Assembly (NCBI RefSeq): GCF_006364435.1
Contig: NZ_CP040977.1
Coordinates: 310,001-374,000 of the forward strand
Origin: Candidatus Methylopumilus universalis
GTDB lineage: Bacteria > Pseudomonadota > Gammaproteobacteria > Burkholderiales > Methylophilaceae
DNA length: 64,000 nt
Reading direction: 5' to 3'
Below the pieces are notes generated by a model that did not search any database, was not told the origin of the DNA, and saw only the letters and a list, made by a program, of their open reading frames with translations. Made by a program: the position numbers and the translations under genes. How positions within the stretch are numbered: the stretch's first letter is position 1; each line of letters opens with the position of its first letter. This document shows, piece by piece, positions 47,565 through 58,028 of the stretch.

Positions 47565-48647
47565 TTAATTTTCTAAATAACCTGTAATTTCAAGTCCAAA
47601 GCCAATCATGCTTGGCATCTTTCTTGGAGCAGAAAGTAGCTTCATTTTTCTAACTCCTAAATCTACCAATATTTGAGAGCCAATCCCATAATTTCTTAAA
47701 TCATTATGACTCTTAAGTGGCAGAGTATTTTCTGTTTTTAAAATATTTAAAAGATCATTGGTATTTGTATCGTGGTTTATAAAGACTAATACACCGCCAT
47801 TCTCACTTATTTTTTTGATAGCCTTCAAAGCATTCCATGAGTGCTTTTTGTCTTCTATATCTAAAAGATCTATGACCGATAAAGGCTCATGCACTCTTAC
47901 AATAGTTTCTTTATCTTTTTGAATTTCGCCCTTAACAAGTGCGATATGAGTTTCTTCTAAGATTTTGTCTTTATATAAAATTAATTTCATTTCGCCATAA
48001 GGCGTTAAGATGTTTTTTTCGATTAACTTTTCGATTAATATTTCATTTTTTCTTCGGTATTCGATGAGATCTGCAATTGTTCCAATTTTAATATTATGCT
48101 GCTCTGAAAATTTAATTAAATCTGGAAGTCTTGCCATATTTCCATCTTCATTAAGAATCTCACATATCACTGATGCTGATTCAAGGCCTGCAAGATGAGC
48201 AAGATCACATCCAGCTTCAGTATGGCCAGCCCTAACAAGCACACCACCTTTTTTAGATATTAATGGGAATATGTGGCCGGGCCTTACGATACTTTTTGAG
48301 GTAGCATTTTTATGAATTGCAGCTTTAATCGTAGTGGCTCTGTCATTTGCTGAAATTCCAGTAGTGACCCCTTCAGCAGCTTCAATAGATACCGTAAAGT
48401 TAGTCCCTAAACGAGTTTCGTTTTCTTGCACCATAAGGGGCAATTCGAGCATTTTGCATTTCTCTTCTGTCAGCGTGAGACAAATAAGGCCACGTCCGAA
48501 TTTAGACATAAAATTAATATGATCTGAATTAGCAAATTCAGCTGCAAGAACGAGATCACCCTCATTTTCTCTATTTTCCTCATCTACAAGGATAACCATT
48601 TTGCCTTGTTTTATATCTTCAATAATTTCAACTATAGGACGGATCAT
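47565..48647 (-). CDS. ribB: 3,4-dihydroxy-2-butanone-4-phosphate synthase with degenerate GTP cyclohydrolase II domain
   Basis: Makes the four-carbon unit of riboflavin from ribulose 5-phosphate. Of 360 residues, about 1-200 form the DHBP synthase domain with D-E-E-N-R-E-N-E-G-D at 22-31 and R-A-G-H-T-E-A-G-C-D at 139-148. The rest (about 215-360) has the GTP cyclohydrolase II fold, but the stretch that should hold R-x-H-S-E-C and R-C-D-C-G reads R-V-H-E-P-L-S-V-I-D-L-L (251-262) with no zinc cysteines. It is thus a RibB with a dead RibA-like tail, and a separate RibA is needed. It follows ribE by seven bases. Confidence 0.94.
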   Translation of the reverse strand: MIRPIVEIIEDIKQGKMVILVDEENRENEGDLVLAAEFANSDHINFMSKFGRGLICLTLTEEKCKMLELPLMVQENETRLGTNFTVSIEAAEGVTTGISANDRATTIKAAIHKNATSKSIVRPGHIFPLISKKGGVLVRAGHTEAGCDLAHLAGLESASVICEILNEDGNMARLPDLIKFSEQHNIKIGTIADLIEYRRKNEILIEKLIEKNILTPYGEMKLILYKDKILEETHIALVKGEIQKDKETIVRVHEPLSVIDLLDIEDKKHSWNALKAIKKISENGGVLVFINHDTNTNDLLNILKTENTLPLKSHNDLRNYGIGSQILVDLGVRKMKLLSAPRKMPSMIGFGLEITGYLEN

Positions 48648-48654
48648 CTATTCT

Positions 48655-49242
48655 TTATTTTCTTTTGAGGATGTTTTCAAGGTATCTAGCAATCAAATCT
48701 ACTTCAATATTCACTTCACTTCCCTTGGTTAGATTTCCTAAATTAGTTTCCTTAAGGGTAAATGGAATGATGTTTACTTTAAAAGCATCATTTTTAATTG
48801 AGTTTACTGTAAGGCTTACGCCATTTATTGCAACAGATCCCTTTTCAGCAATAAATTTTAGTAGTTTTTTAGGGGGCTTGATTTCTAGAATCCAACATTG
48901 GCTATTAGTTTTAATGCTATTGATTTTTGCTATACCATCAATATGACCTGTAACAAAATGGCCGCCTACTTTTCCATTATATAAAACGGCACTCTCTAAA
49001 TTTACTGGAGATTTTTCAGTGAAAGATATAGTTCTTTTTAATGTTTCTTCGGATACATGAAATATAAATTGATTATTTTGTTTTTTCTGAATAGTAAGGC
49101 ATACCCCATTGATAGATATACTATCGCCCAAGTTGCTTGCCCCCATTTTATTGGCCTTATAGGCTACAGTAATGCGAGCATCTTTTTTTAAAGATTCAAT
49201 TTTTTTTATTGAGCCAATGGATTGAATTATGCCTGTAAACAT
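48655..49242 (-). CDS. ribE: Riboflavin synthase alpha chain
   Basis: Dismutates two 6,7-dimethyl-8-ribityllumazines to riboflavin. The 195-residue protein is the expected tandem repeat of two barrels: M-F-T-G-I-I-Q at the start, S-I-N-G-V-C-L-T-I and G-H-F-V-T-G-H-I-D-G in the first and V-A-I-N-G-V-S-L-T-V in the second. No FMN riboswitch fits upstream, as only about 20-50 bases separate it from the divergent lolC. ribB is the next gene. Confidence 0.97.
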   Translation of the reverse strand: MFTGIIQSIGSIKKIESLKKDARITVAYKANKMGASNLGDSISINGVCLTIQKKQNNQFIFHVSEETLKRTISFTEKSPVNLESAVLYNGKVGGHFVTGHIDGIAKINSIKTNSQCWILEIKPPKKLLKFIAEKGSVAINGVSLTVNSIKNDAFKVNIIPFTLKETNLGNLTKGSEVNIEVDLIARYLENILKRK

Positions 49243-49291
49243 AAGGTGATTTTATCAGATTAGAATGTATAACCCTGATAAAATAAAGCAA

Positions 49292-50560
49292 ATGTCTTTA
49301 CTTAACAAATACCTGCCTTTTGAAGTTTGGATTGCTTATAGATATATAAAGTTTAAGCAAAAAAATAGCTTCATATCTTTTATTTCAATGACAAGCATGG
49401 TTGGAATAGCTCTTGGAGTTTCAGCGCTCATTATTATTCTATCTGTTATGAATGGTTTTCAGGATGAACTTCGAACACGAATCCTTGGGGTGGCTTCTCA
49501 TATTGAAATTACAAGCTCAAATAATACATTGACACGTTGGGAAGACTTAACAAAAAAACTTCATGAATCTCCGGAGGTAATAGGGTCGGCGCCTTATGTA
49601 GATGGCCAGGGTATGTTGGTTAGTGAATTTGGAAGTCAGGGGATTATGTTAAGAGGTATTTCATCAGAACTTGAGGGCAATGTTGATGACCTGGAAAAGA
49701 AAGTTAAGGTTGGTAAATTATCTGATTTAAAACCTAATGCATTTAATTTGATTTTAGGCATAGACACTGCAAAGCAACTAGGTATTGTGGTTGGAGATAA
49801 AGTTAATATTTTAATTCCGCAAGGCTCATATACGCCTGCAGGCACATTTCCTAGAATGCGACAATTTAATGTTTCAGGTATTTTTGAAATTGGAATGTAT
49901 GAATATGATTCTGGCATGGCGCTAATGAATCTGGAGGACGCTCAGAAATTCCTTCAAATGAACGATGCCGTTTCTGGGGTTAGGGTAAAGATTCTTGATC
50001 TTTTTTTAGCGCCTTTAGTCGCAAAAAAATTATCGGACGGCTTGTCGGAATCGGGTGTTTTTTATGTCAGTGATTGGACAAAAAAGCATGCCAATTTTTT
50101 TGCGGCTGTTCAAATGGAAAAAAGAGTGATGTTTATCATTCTGATGTTAATCATCGCGGTTGCAGCATTTAATATCGTTTCTACTTTAGTGATGGCGGTG
50201 ACTGATAAAAGATCAGATATTGCAATTCTTAAAACATACGGCGCGAAACCTAAAAGCATTCTATATATATTTATTATTCAAGGTTCTTTAATTGGCATAA
50301 TCGGAACTATCAGCGGGGTATTTTTAGGGACTATTGTTGCGTTAAACATTCATTCAATCGTGCCTTTTATTGAGCATTTATTCAACGTTCAGTTTTTATC
50401 TAAAGATATTTATTATATTTCTGAAGTACCTTCCAAGCTTTTGTTAAGCGATATAACTGTTATAGCCTTTATCTCGATTTTGTTATCGATTATTGCCACA
50501 ATTTATCCAAGCATAAAAGCTTCTAACACTTCACCTGCTGAGGCGTTAAAGCATGATTAA
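49292..50560 (+). CDS. lolC: Lipoprotein-releasing ABC transporter permease
   Basis: LolC/E-type inner-membrane subunit that extracts outer-membrane lipoproteins for LolA. Starting at ATG 49292 gives 422 residues (an ATG at 49265 would add nine). One N-terminal TM (about 27-50), a large periplasmic domain, then three TMs from about residue 285, with the FtsX-like K-T-Y-G-A-K-P-K-S-I coupling region and a final S-P-A-E-A-L. Only one permease gene is present, as in bacteria using a LolF-like single type. lolD overlaps by eight bases. Confidence 0.93.
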   Translation: MSLLNKYLPFEVWIAYRYIKFKQKNSFISFISMTSMVGIALGVSALIIILSVMNGFQDELRTRILGVASHIEITSSNNTLTRWEDLTKKLHESPEVIGSAPYVDGQGMLVSEFGSQGIMLRGISSELEGNVDDLEKKVKVGKLSDLKPNAFNLILGIDTAKQLGIVVGDKVNILIPQGSYTPAGTFPRMRQFNVSGIFEIGMYEYDSGMALMNLEDAQKFLQMNDAVSGVRVKILDLFLAPLVAKKLSDGLSESGVFYVSDWTKKHANFFAAVQMEKRVMFIILMLIIAVAAFNIVSTLVMAVTDKRSDIAILKTYGAKPKSILYIFIIQGSLIGIIGTISGVFLGTIVALNIHSIVPFIEHLFNVQFLSKDIYYISEVPSKLLLSDITVIAFISILLSIIATIYPSIKASNTSPAEALKHD

Positions 50561-51230
50561 AAAATTACTTATTGCTTGTAAGGATTTATCTAAGACATTT
50601 CCTGGTTTAGATGAAGCAATTATTAACAAGCTAAATCTTAATATCAGCGAGGGAGAACATACAGCGATTATTGGCGTCTCAGGGTCTGGTAAAAGTACAC
50701 TTCTTCATCTTATGGCTGGACTTGAAAAGGCCTCATCTGGACAAGTAAAAATTTTAGATCAAGATATCTCATGCTTAAGTCAAGATGAATTAGGAGTTTT
50801 GAGAAATACACATTTAGGCTTCGTGTATCAGTTTCATCATTTGCTCAGCGATTTCAATGCTATAGAAAATGTTGCAATTCCGTTGCTAATTAGAAGGCAT
50901 ACATACAAACAGGCTTTTAAGGAAGCTGAGACCCTATTAAAAAAAATAGGCTTAGGTAAAAGGCTGACTCATAAGCCATCCGAATTATCTGGGGGCGAAA
51001 GGCAGAGAGTGGCAATCGCAAGATCTTTAATCACTAAGCCAAAGTGTATTCTTGCAGATGAGCCCACAGGAAATTTAGATGGTAAAACGGCACATTTTGT
51101 ATTTGATTTATTGCTTGATTTAGCCAAAGAGAATCGATCAACTCTAGTCTTAGTAACTCATGATAATCAGCTAGCATCAAAATTAAAGTTTCAATATAAA
51201 TTAAATCAAGGAAAACTTAAAAAGACGTAA
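50553..51230 (+). CDS. lolD: Lipoprotein-releasing ABC transporter ATPase
   Basis: Powers lipoprotein release together with the preceding permease. The 225-residue ATPase has Walker A G-V-S-G-S-G-K-S-T at 41-49, the Q-loop Y-Q-F-H-H-L-L, signature L-S-G-G-E-R-Q-R-V-A-I-A-R-S, and Walker B I-L-A-D-E-P-T-G-N-L-D. The F-H-H-L-L after the Q-loop is typical of LolD/MacB-type ATPases. It overlaps lolC by eight bases. Confidence 0.96.
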   Translation: MIKKLLIACKDLSKTFPGLDEAIINKLNLNISEGEHTAIIGVSGSGKSTLLHLMAGLEKASSGQVKILDQDISCLSQDELGVLRNTHLGFVYQFHHLLSDFNAIENVAIPLLIRRHTYKQAFKEAETLLKKIGLGKRLTHKPSELSGGERQRVAIARSLITKPKCILADEPTGNLDGKTAHFVFDLLLDLAKENRSTLVLVTHDNQLASKLKFQYKLNQGKLKKT

Positions 51231-51296
51231 GTTTATTTAAGCAATTAACCGAATATTAAGACAAGTTGATTTAAGCAATTAAACGAATATTAAGAT
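51231..51296. repeat. Tandem 34-bp direct repeat upstream of exbB
   Basis: Two copies of a 32-base unit (51231-51262 and 51265-51296), 34 bases apart, with 29 of 32 positions identical; the shared core is ATTTAAGCAATTAA plus CGAATATTAAGA. They occupy almost the whole spacer between lolD and exbB and end about 35 bases before the exbB start, with TAGAAT at 51296-51301. This could be a doubled regulator site or promoter, or a recent small duplication. Confidence 0.8.
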
Positions 51297-51331
51297 AGAA
51301 TAATACCCATCAAATACTTGGAGAGTTAGTT

Positions 51332-51934
51332 ATGTGGGAAATTATTTTAGCCGCTGGATGGCCGATTTGGCCACTCATATTCGCATCAATTATCGCTTTG
51401 GCAATTATTGGCGAGCGATTTTGGTCTTTAAGGCATGAAATTGTTGCCCCAAGCGATCTTCTCCCAGAAGTTCAAAAGTTATTAAATCAAGGCGCAATCA
51501 AAAAAGATGTGATTGCAAAAATCAAAGAACACTCTCTTTTGGGTGAAATTTTTGCAAGTGCTCTTATTAATTCAAATACATCTGCAGCTCATATTAAAGA
51601 AGCGATAGAAGAGTCAGGCAGAGGAGTTAACTACAAGCTTGAAAAGTACTTACCAACACTTGGAACGATCGCAGCAGTCGCACCTCTTTTGGGACTGCTA
51701 GGTACGGTGATAGGTATGGTCGATCTTTTTAGTTCATTTACAAACAGCGGTCATGATGTGGCAGTATTTGCGAGAGGTATTTCAGTAGCTCTCTATAACA
51801 CAGCAGCAGGTATTGTTGTGGCGGTTCCCGCTATGATTTTTTATCGATTTTTTAGATCCAAAGTAGATGATTTAATTTTTGACATGGAGCAACAAGCGCT
51901 TAAGTTGATTGAATCTATGGGCATTCGTAAATAA
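51332..51934 (+). CDS. exbB: Biopolymer transport protein ExbB/TolQ family
   Basis: Proton-channel subunit that turns proton-motive force into work on the outer membrane. The 200-residue protein has a TM at about 8-27 and two more in the conserved MotA/TolQ/ExbB block, with L-P-T-L-G-T-I-A-A-V-A-P-L-L-G-L-L-G-T-V-I-G-M-V and A-L-Y-N-T-A-A-G-I-V-V-A-V-P. ATG 51332 follows GGAGAG. No tonB is adjacent; the position before exbD and msbA is typical for Betaproteobacteria. Confidence 0.92.
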   Translation: MWEIILAAGWPIWPLIFASIIALAIIGERFWSLRHEIVAPSDLLPEVQKLLNQGAIKKDVIAKIKEHSLLGEIFASALINSNTSAAHIKEAIEESGRGVNYKLEKYLPTLGTIAAVAPLLGLLGTVIGMVDLFSSFTNSGHDVAVFARGISVALYNTAAGIVVAVPAMIFYRFFRSKVDDLIFDMEQQALKLIESMGIRK

Positions 51935-51950
51935 ATAATTAGGATTGCAT

Positions 51951-52364
51951 ATGAATTTTCAGCGAGGAAAAAAACACGAAGAGATGGAATTGAACTTGGT
52001 TCCTTTAATCGACGTTTTATTAGTTATTATTATTTTCCTTGTCGTAAGCACAACCTTTTCTAGATTTAGTGAATTAAAAATTAATCTTCCTACTGCTGAA
52101 GCCAATAGCCCTGATAAGAAACCTAATGTTATTAATGTGTCTATTACAGCGGAAGGTGTCTACGCTATAAATGATAATCCTTTGCCAAATAAGAGCCTTG
52201 AATCTATTATTGCGGCTTTAAAAAATTCAGCAAAAGGTGAAAAAGAAATACCGGTGATTATTAATGCAGACGCGAAATGTGAGCACCAGTCCGTCATTAA
52301 TGTTATGGAAGCCTCAAGACAGGCAGGGTTAACTCATATTACGTTCTCAACAAAAGTTAACTAG
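51951..52364 (+). CDS. exbD: Biopolymer transport protein ExbD/TolR family
   Basis: Partner of ExbB with one TM and a periplasmic domain. Starting at ATG 51951, preceded by AGGA at 51941-51944, gives 137 residues; an upstream in-frame TTG is not needed. E-L-N-L-V-P-L-I-D-V-L-L (about 14-25) carries the conserved membrane aspartate, D23, used for proton transfer. The C-terminal part ends with the V-I-N-V-M-E-A-S-R-Q-A-G segment common to ExbD. Confidence 0.93.
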   Translation: MNFQRGKKHEEMELNLVPLIDVLLVIIIFLVVSTTFSRFSELKINLPTAEANSPDKKPNVINVSITAEGVYAINDNPLPNKSLESIIAALKNSAKGEKEIPVIINADAKCEHQSVINVMEASRQAGLTHITFSTKVN

Positions 52365-52395
52365 ACTTTAAAAGGGTTTAGCTTTTTTTGGCCTA

Positions 52396-54150
52396 ATGGC
52401 AAAAAATATTAAAAACATAACTGCATCACAGCCAATAAATTTTAGATATCTTTATAAAAGACTGTTTAAATATACTTGGCAACATAAGTTTATTTTATCT
52501 TTAAGTTTAATTTCATTGGTTGTGCTGTCATTAACGAATACAGCATTTCTTGCCATTATTAAAAAAATTACTGATCAGGGATTCGGGTCAGGAATTGCAG
52601 ATAAACAATCTTCCTTAGCCCTCCTTCTTCTCTTGGTCATGTCGATAAGAGCCTTATCTGGATTATTCTCAAGCTATTTTATGAAATCAACTTCATTGAA
52701 GGTTGTTGAAAGTCTTAGATCTGATTTATTTAAGAAGATTATGATGTTGCCAATGAATTTTTTTGACAAAAATTCATCAAGTCATATTGTCTCTAAGTTA
52801 AATAGCGATGTTCAGCAGCTCTCAAATGTGATTACAGATATAGGATTTAATCTCATAAAGGATGGGATAAGTTTTATTGGGATAGTTTGCTATATGATTT
52901 ATTTGGACTGGAAACTTACACTAGTATTTTTATTGTTAGCTCCAATCCTGGCCTATTATCTTAAAATAATGTCGCCGAGACTCAGAGCCGCAGGAACAAT
53001 TTCACAGAATGCAAATGGCGAGTTAATCATGGCATCTGATGAAGCTATCGCCGCACAAAGAATTGTTAAAATATTTGGAACAAGCCAATACGAAGTTAGT
53101 CGATTTAATAAAATTTCAGAAAAAATAAGGAAAATCCAGGCAAAGCTTATAAGAATTGCAGCTTTAAATTCCTTTACAGTAGAAATTTTAGCGGGCATTG
53201 CATTATCAGGGATTGCTTTTTATTCATTTGGTAAATTTTCAGCGGGACAATTTGCTGCTTTCTTTGCAGCCTTGTTGATGATTATTGCCCCAATTAAAAG
53301 CTTAACCTCCATTAATGACAAAATTCAAATTGCTATAGCAGCCGCTAAAAGTGTATTTGGTTTAATGGATGAGCCCTCAGAAATTGATCGTGGCACAAAA
53401 CTTATTAAGAGGGCAAAAGGACATATAAAAATATCTGACTTAACCTTTAAATATCAAAATAGTAAAGATAATATTCTTGAAGGTATTAATTTAAATATTA
53501 AGCCTGGTGAGAAAGTGGCACTTGTCGGAAAATCTGGCGGCGGAAAAACAACACTAATTAATTTATTACCAAGATTTTATGAAATTGACCAAGGTAAAAT
53601 ATTTTTAGATGGTATTAATATTAATGATCTTAAGTTAAGAAACCTGCGAAGTCAGTATTCGTTGGTAAGCCAGGATACAATTTTATTTAATGACACAATA
53701 ATGAATAATATAGCTTATGGCAGTTCAGAAGGGTCCGTAAGTATAGAGGACGTTAAAAAAGCTGCTATCGCAGCAAATGCCTGGGAATTTATTGACCCGC
53801 TTCCAAACAAACTAGACCACGAAATTGGCGATAGGGGCGTTAGACTTTCTGGAGGTCAAAGGCAAAGAATTTCAATTGCTCGTGCTATTTTAAAAAATGC
53901 ACCTATATTGCTTCTCGATGAAGCAACGTCTGCACTTGATTCACATTCGGAAAAATATGTTCAGTCAGCCCTAGACAATTTAATGAAAAATAGAACAACC
54001 ATAGTCATTGCACACAGATTGTCTACCATTTTGAATGCTGATCGAATTGTTGTGATTGATAAATCAAAAATCGTTGATGTTGGCACGCACTCAGAATTAA
54101 TTAGGCGGTGCAAACATTATGCAATCTTGTACAAAAAAGGTCTGAAATAG
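52396..54150 (+). CDS. msbA: Lipid A export ABC transporter
   Basis: Flips lipid A-core across the inner membrane. The 584-residue half transporter has six TMs in about 1-325, then an ATPase domain with Walker A V-G-K-S-G-G-G-K-T-T, signature L-S-G-G-Q-R-Q-R-I-S-I-A-R-A and Walker B I-L-L-L-D-E-A-T-S-A-L-D. An N-terminal cytoplasmic stretch of about 30 residues precedes TM1. Its function is supported by lpxK four bases downstream. Confidence 0.95.
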   Translation: MAKNIKNITASQPINFRYLYKRLFKYTWQHKFILSLSLISLVVLSLTNTAFLAIIKKITDQGFGSGIADKQSSLALLLLLVMSIRALSGLFSSYFMKSTSLKVVESLRSDLFKKIMMLPMNFFDKNSSSHIVSKLNSDVQQLSNVITDIGFNLIKDGISFIGIVCYMIYLDWKLTLVFLLLAPILAYYLKIMSPRLRAAGTISQNANGELIMASDEAIAAQRIVKIFGTSQYEVSRFNKISEKIRKIQAKLIRIAALNSFTVEILAGIALSGIAFYSFGKFSAGQFAAFFAALLMIIAPIKSLTSINDKIQIAIAAAKSVFGLMDEPSEIDRGTKLIKRAKGHIKISDLTFKYQNSKDNILEGINLNIKPGEKVALVGKSGGGKTTLINLLPRFYEIDQGKIFLDGININDLKLRNLRSQYSLVSQDTILFNDTIMNNIAYGSSEGSVSIEDVKKAAIAANAWEFIDPLPNKLDHEIGDRGVRLSGGQRQRISIARAILKNAPILLLDEATSALDSHSEKYVQSALDNLMKNRTTIVIAHRLSTILNADRIVVIDKSKIVDVGTHSELIRRCKHYAILYKKGLK

Positions 54151-54154
54151 TATT

Positions 54155-55150
54155 TTGAATTCTTTAAGAGCTATCTCGAAGCTGCATTATGGAACAAAAA
54201 GCTTAACTTCTTTATTTCTTCTTCCGTTATCAGCATTTTTTCTCTTAATATCTTTTATTAGAAAATATCTCTACCGATTTAATCTTTTAAAGTCTTTTAA
54301 GATACAAGTGCCTGTAATTGTTATCGGAAACATAACTTTAGGTGGTACCGGTAAAACTCCTTTAGTGATTCATCTTGCAAATGAATTAAAGAAAAATGGA
54401 TACCATCCTGGAATTATAAGTAGAGGATATGGGGCAAAAGGAAATGGGATAAGTGAAGTCAATCAAAAAAGCAATGTGGAGAATGTTGGCGATGAGCCGA
54501 TATTGATTCAGAAACATACTCGTCTGCCAGTTTTTATTTCAAAAGATAGAGTATTGGCAGCGCAAGCACTTCTTAAAAAATACAAAAAAATAGATGTCAT
54601 TTTGTCTGATGATGGATTGCAACATTATCGTTTAAAGCGCGATATAGAAATTTTAGTCATAGACGGGACTCGAGGATTTGGAAATGGATATCTTTTACCA
54701 GCGGGGCCGTTAAGGGAGTCAAAGCGGAAACTAAAGGCCGTAGATGCTATCGTCTGTAATGGAAAAAAAGTGATAGATGGCAGTTACCTGATGAAATATA
54801 AGAGTGATTCCCTAATTAATCTAAAAACTAAGAAAAAAATTCCACTAAATAAGCTGCTCTTAAAAAACCTTCATGCAATAGCTGGCATTGGGAACCCAGA
54901 TCGATTTTTTAATTACCTTAAGGTGTTAGGCATGGTATTTGATAGCTCTTCCTATCAAGATCATTATCAATTCACAAAAAAAGATTTTAAAGTTATGAAT
55001 GATAAGAATATTATAATGACTGAAAAGGACGCTGTTAAATGCGAAAAGTTTGCTAGGGATAATTTTTGGTATTTGCCAGTTACTGTTGAAATTGACTCAA
55101 AGTTTACTGATTTTATTTTAAATAAAATGAAAAATATAATCCATGGATAA
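54155..55150 (+). CDS. lpxK: Tetraacyldisaccharide 4'-kinase
   Basis: Adds the 4'-phosphate to lipid A precursor at the inner membrane. The 331-residue protein has an N-terminal membrane segment (about 17-37), an unusual P-loop [12 protein letters not shown] at 58-69, R-G-Y-G near 90, D-D-G-L-Q-H and the C-terminal M-T-E-K-D-A-V-K-C. The start is TTG 54155; no ATG fits between msbA and the conserved N-terminus. Confidence 0.95.
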   Translation: MNSLRAISKLHYGTKSLTSLFLLPLSAFFLLISFIRKYLYRFNLLKSFKIQVPVIVIGNITLGGTGKTPLVIHLANELKKNGYHPGIISRGYGAKGNGISEVNQKSNVENVGDEPILIQKHTRLPVFISKDRVLAAQALLKKYKKIDVILSDDGLQHYRLKRDIEILVIDGTRGFGNGYLLPAGPLRESKRKLKAVDAIVCNGKKVIDGSYLMKYKSDSLINLKTKKKIPLNKLLLKNLHAIAGIGNPDRFFNYLKVLGMVFDSSSYQDHYQFTKKDFKVMNDKNIIMTEKDAVKCEKFARDNFWYLPVTVEIDSKFTDFILNKMKNIIHG

Positions 55151-55321
55151 AAATCTATTAAAAATTTTAGTTTGCCCGGTTACTAAGGGACCATTAATTT
55201 ATAAAAAAGAACAGAATGAGCTTATTTCGAAGTCGGCTAAACTTGCCTACCCGATTAAAGACGGCATTCCAATTTTACTGGAGAGCGAAGCGAGAGTCAT
55301 AAATGGCGATGAAGATTATTC

Positions 55322-55325
<4 letters not shown>
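55143..55325 (+). CDS. ycaR: Trm112-like zinc-ribbon protein (YcaR family)
   Basis: A 60-residue protein with the Trm112p fold ([14 protein letters not shown] at the start, [11 protein letters not shown] later). Only one of the usual cysteines is seen (C11), so metal binding is probably lost, as in many YcaR proteins. It overlaps lpxK by eight bases and kdsB by four, the conserved lpxK-ycaR-kdsB order. Molecular role is not known. Confidence 0.9.
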
Positions 55326-56406
<1,081 letters not shown>

Positions 56407-56428
56407 TTAATTTCCTTCTTCAAATGCA

Positions 56429-58024
56429 TTAATGTTTAAAGGTTACGGGGTATCTTCTGTCTTTGCCAAAAGCTCTATGAGTAATTTTAGGTCCTATAGG
56501 GCTTTGGGCTCTTTTAAATTCATTATTGTTAATTAACTTTACAACGTGATTCACATTTTTACTAGTAAAACCTTTTTTGACAATCGACGCTATATCTAAA
56601 TCTTTTTCAACATAAAGCTCAATTATCTTATCAAGAATTTCATATTTAGGGAGGCTATTCTGATCAAGCTGATTAGGACTTAATTCAGCTGTAGGTGGTC
56701 TTTTGATTATTTCATTAGGAATGATGGTTGATATTGAATTTCTATAATGTGCTAATTTATAAACCCATGTTTTTGGCACGTCTTTAAGAAGTGCAAAGCC
56801 TCCAACCATATCTCCATAAAGGGTTGTATACCCTACAGCAGTTTCACTTTTATTACTTGTTGATATTACAAGGCCATTAAATTTATTAGATAAAGCCATT
56901 AATAAAACACCCCTGATACGAGCCTGTAAATTCTCTTCAGTCGTGTCAAAAGGCTTATTTTTAAAATCACTAGATAATGTTTTTCTAAAAAGTTTAAAAA
57001 TAGGTTGAATATTTATTTCTTTGTAATTGACACCTGTATTTTTAATTATTTTGCGAGATTCAATAATACTTATTTTAGAAGTGAATTCTGAAGGCATCAT
57101 GACGGCAGTAATATTTTTTTTGTCAAATACGTCATTTGCCAAAGCCAAAACCAGAGCAGAATCTATACCACCAGATAACCCTATAAAAAGACTTTTAAAA
57201 TTATTCTTAACTACATAATCTCTAAGCGCTAATTTAAGTGCCTCATATAAATGTGATTCTTTGTTATAAGGAGATTCATCAAAATTATTCTTAATATTTA
57301 TTTTTGAGGAAACATCAATAATCGCTGTTTCTTCTTTAAAAAATGATAACTGGTGGATAAGCTTTGCATGTTTGCTAACAACAAAAGAGCCGCCATCAAA
57401 TATGAGCTCATCTTGACCTCCAATTGCATTGACGTAGATCACAGTAGATTTTGTTTCTTTAGCTAACTTGGAAATAATTTTTACTCGTTTTTCATACTTT
57501 TCTATTTCATAAGGGGATGCATTAATTACAATAATGGCATCCACCGATTTTTTCTTAAGTAATTGGCTTGGGGAAGCTTTCCAAGCATCTTCGCAAATAA
57601 TAAGACAGATCTTTAAACCTTTATGTACAAAAATAAACTCTTTTTTACCAGGTTCAAAATATCTATTTTCGTCAAATACCCCATAATTAGGAAGAATTTT
57701 TTTAAAATAGGTGCCTTGAATTTTTCCATTAAAAAGTAATGATGCCGCATTGTATATCTTGTTGCCTTTTTTTAATGGGTGCCCAACAATTACTTTAATA
57801 GAAGGCACGGCTTGCGCAATTTTACTCAATGCTTTTGAACATGCTTTAAGAAAATCTTCTCTTAAGACAAGGTCTTCAGGTGGGTAGCCACAGATTGAGA
57901 GTTCAGGTGTAATAAGCAATTCAGCCCCTTTTTTAGAAGCCTCTTTAGCTCTTTTGATGATAGCAATGCTATTGTTTTCAATATCACCAACAAATGAATT
58001 TATTTGCGCTAGTGCTATTTTCAT
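56429..58024 (-). CDS. nadE: Glutamine-dependent NAD+ synthetase
   Basis: Amidates deamido-NAD with glutamine as nitrogen source. Start at ATG 58024 (MKIALAQINSFVGD), giving 531 residues; a longer frame would run through the preceding ankyrin gene. The N-terminal nitrilase-type glutaminase has E41, K108/K109 and C144 (I-I-C-E-D-A-W); the C-terminal synthetase has the PP-loop G-L-S-G-G-I-D-S at 282-289 and S-N-K-S-E-T-A-V-G-Y. It follows the ankyrin gene by four bases. Confidence 0.96.
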   Translation of the reverse strand: MKIALAQINSFVGDIENNSIAIIKRAKEASKKGAELLITPELSICGYPPEDLVLREDFLKACSKALSKIAQAVPSIKVIVGHPLKKGNKIYNAASLLFNGKIQGTYFKKILPNYGVFDENRYFEPGKKEFIFVHKGLKICLIICEDAWKASPSQLLKKKSVDAIIVINASPYEIEKYEKRVKIISKLAKETKSTVIYVNAIGGQDELIFDGGSFVVSKHAKLIHQLSFFKEETAIIDVSSKINIKNNFDESPYNKESHLYEALKLALRDYVVKNNFKSLFIGLSGGIDSALVLALANDVFDKKNITAVMMPSEFTSKISIIESRKIIKNTGVNYKEINIQPIFKLFRKTLSSDFKNKPFDTTEENLQARIRGVLLMALSNKFNGLVISTSNKSETAVGYTTLYGDMVGGFALLKDVPKTWVYKLAHYRNSISTIIPNEIIKRPPTAELSPNQLDQNSLPKYEILDKIIELYVEKDLDIASIVKKGFTSKNVNHVVKLINNNEFKRAQSPIGPKITHRAFGKDRRYPVTFKH

Positions 58025-58028
58025 AGTT

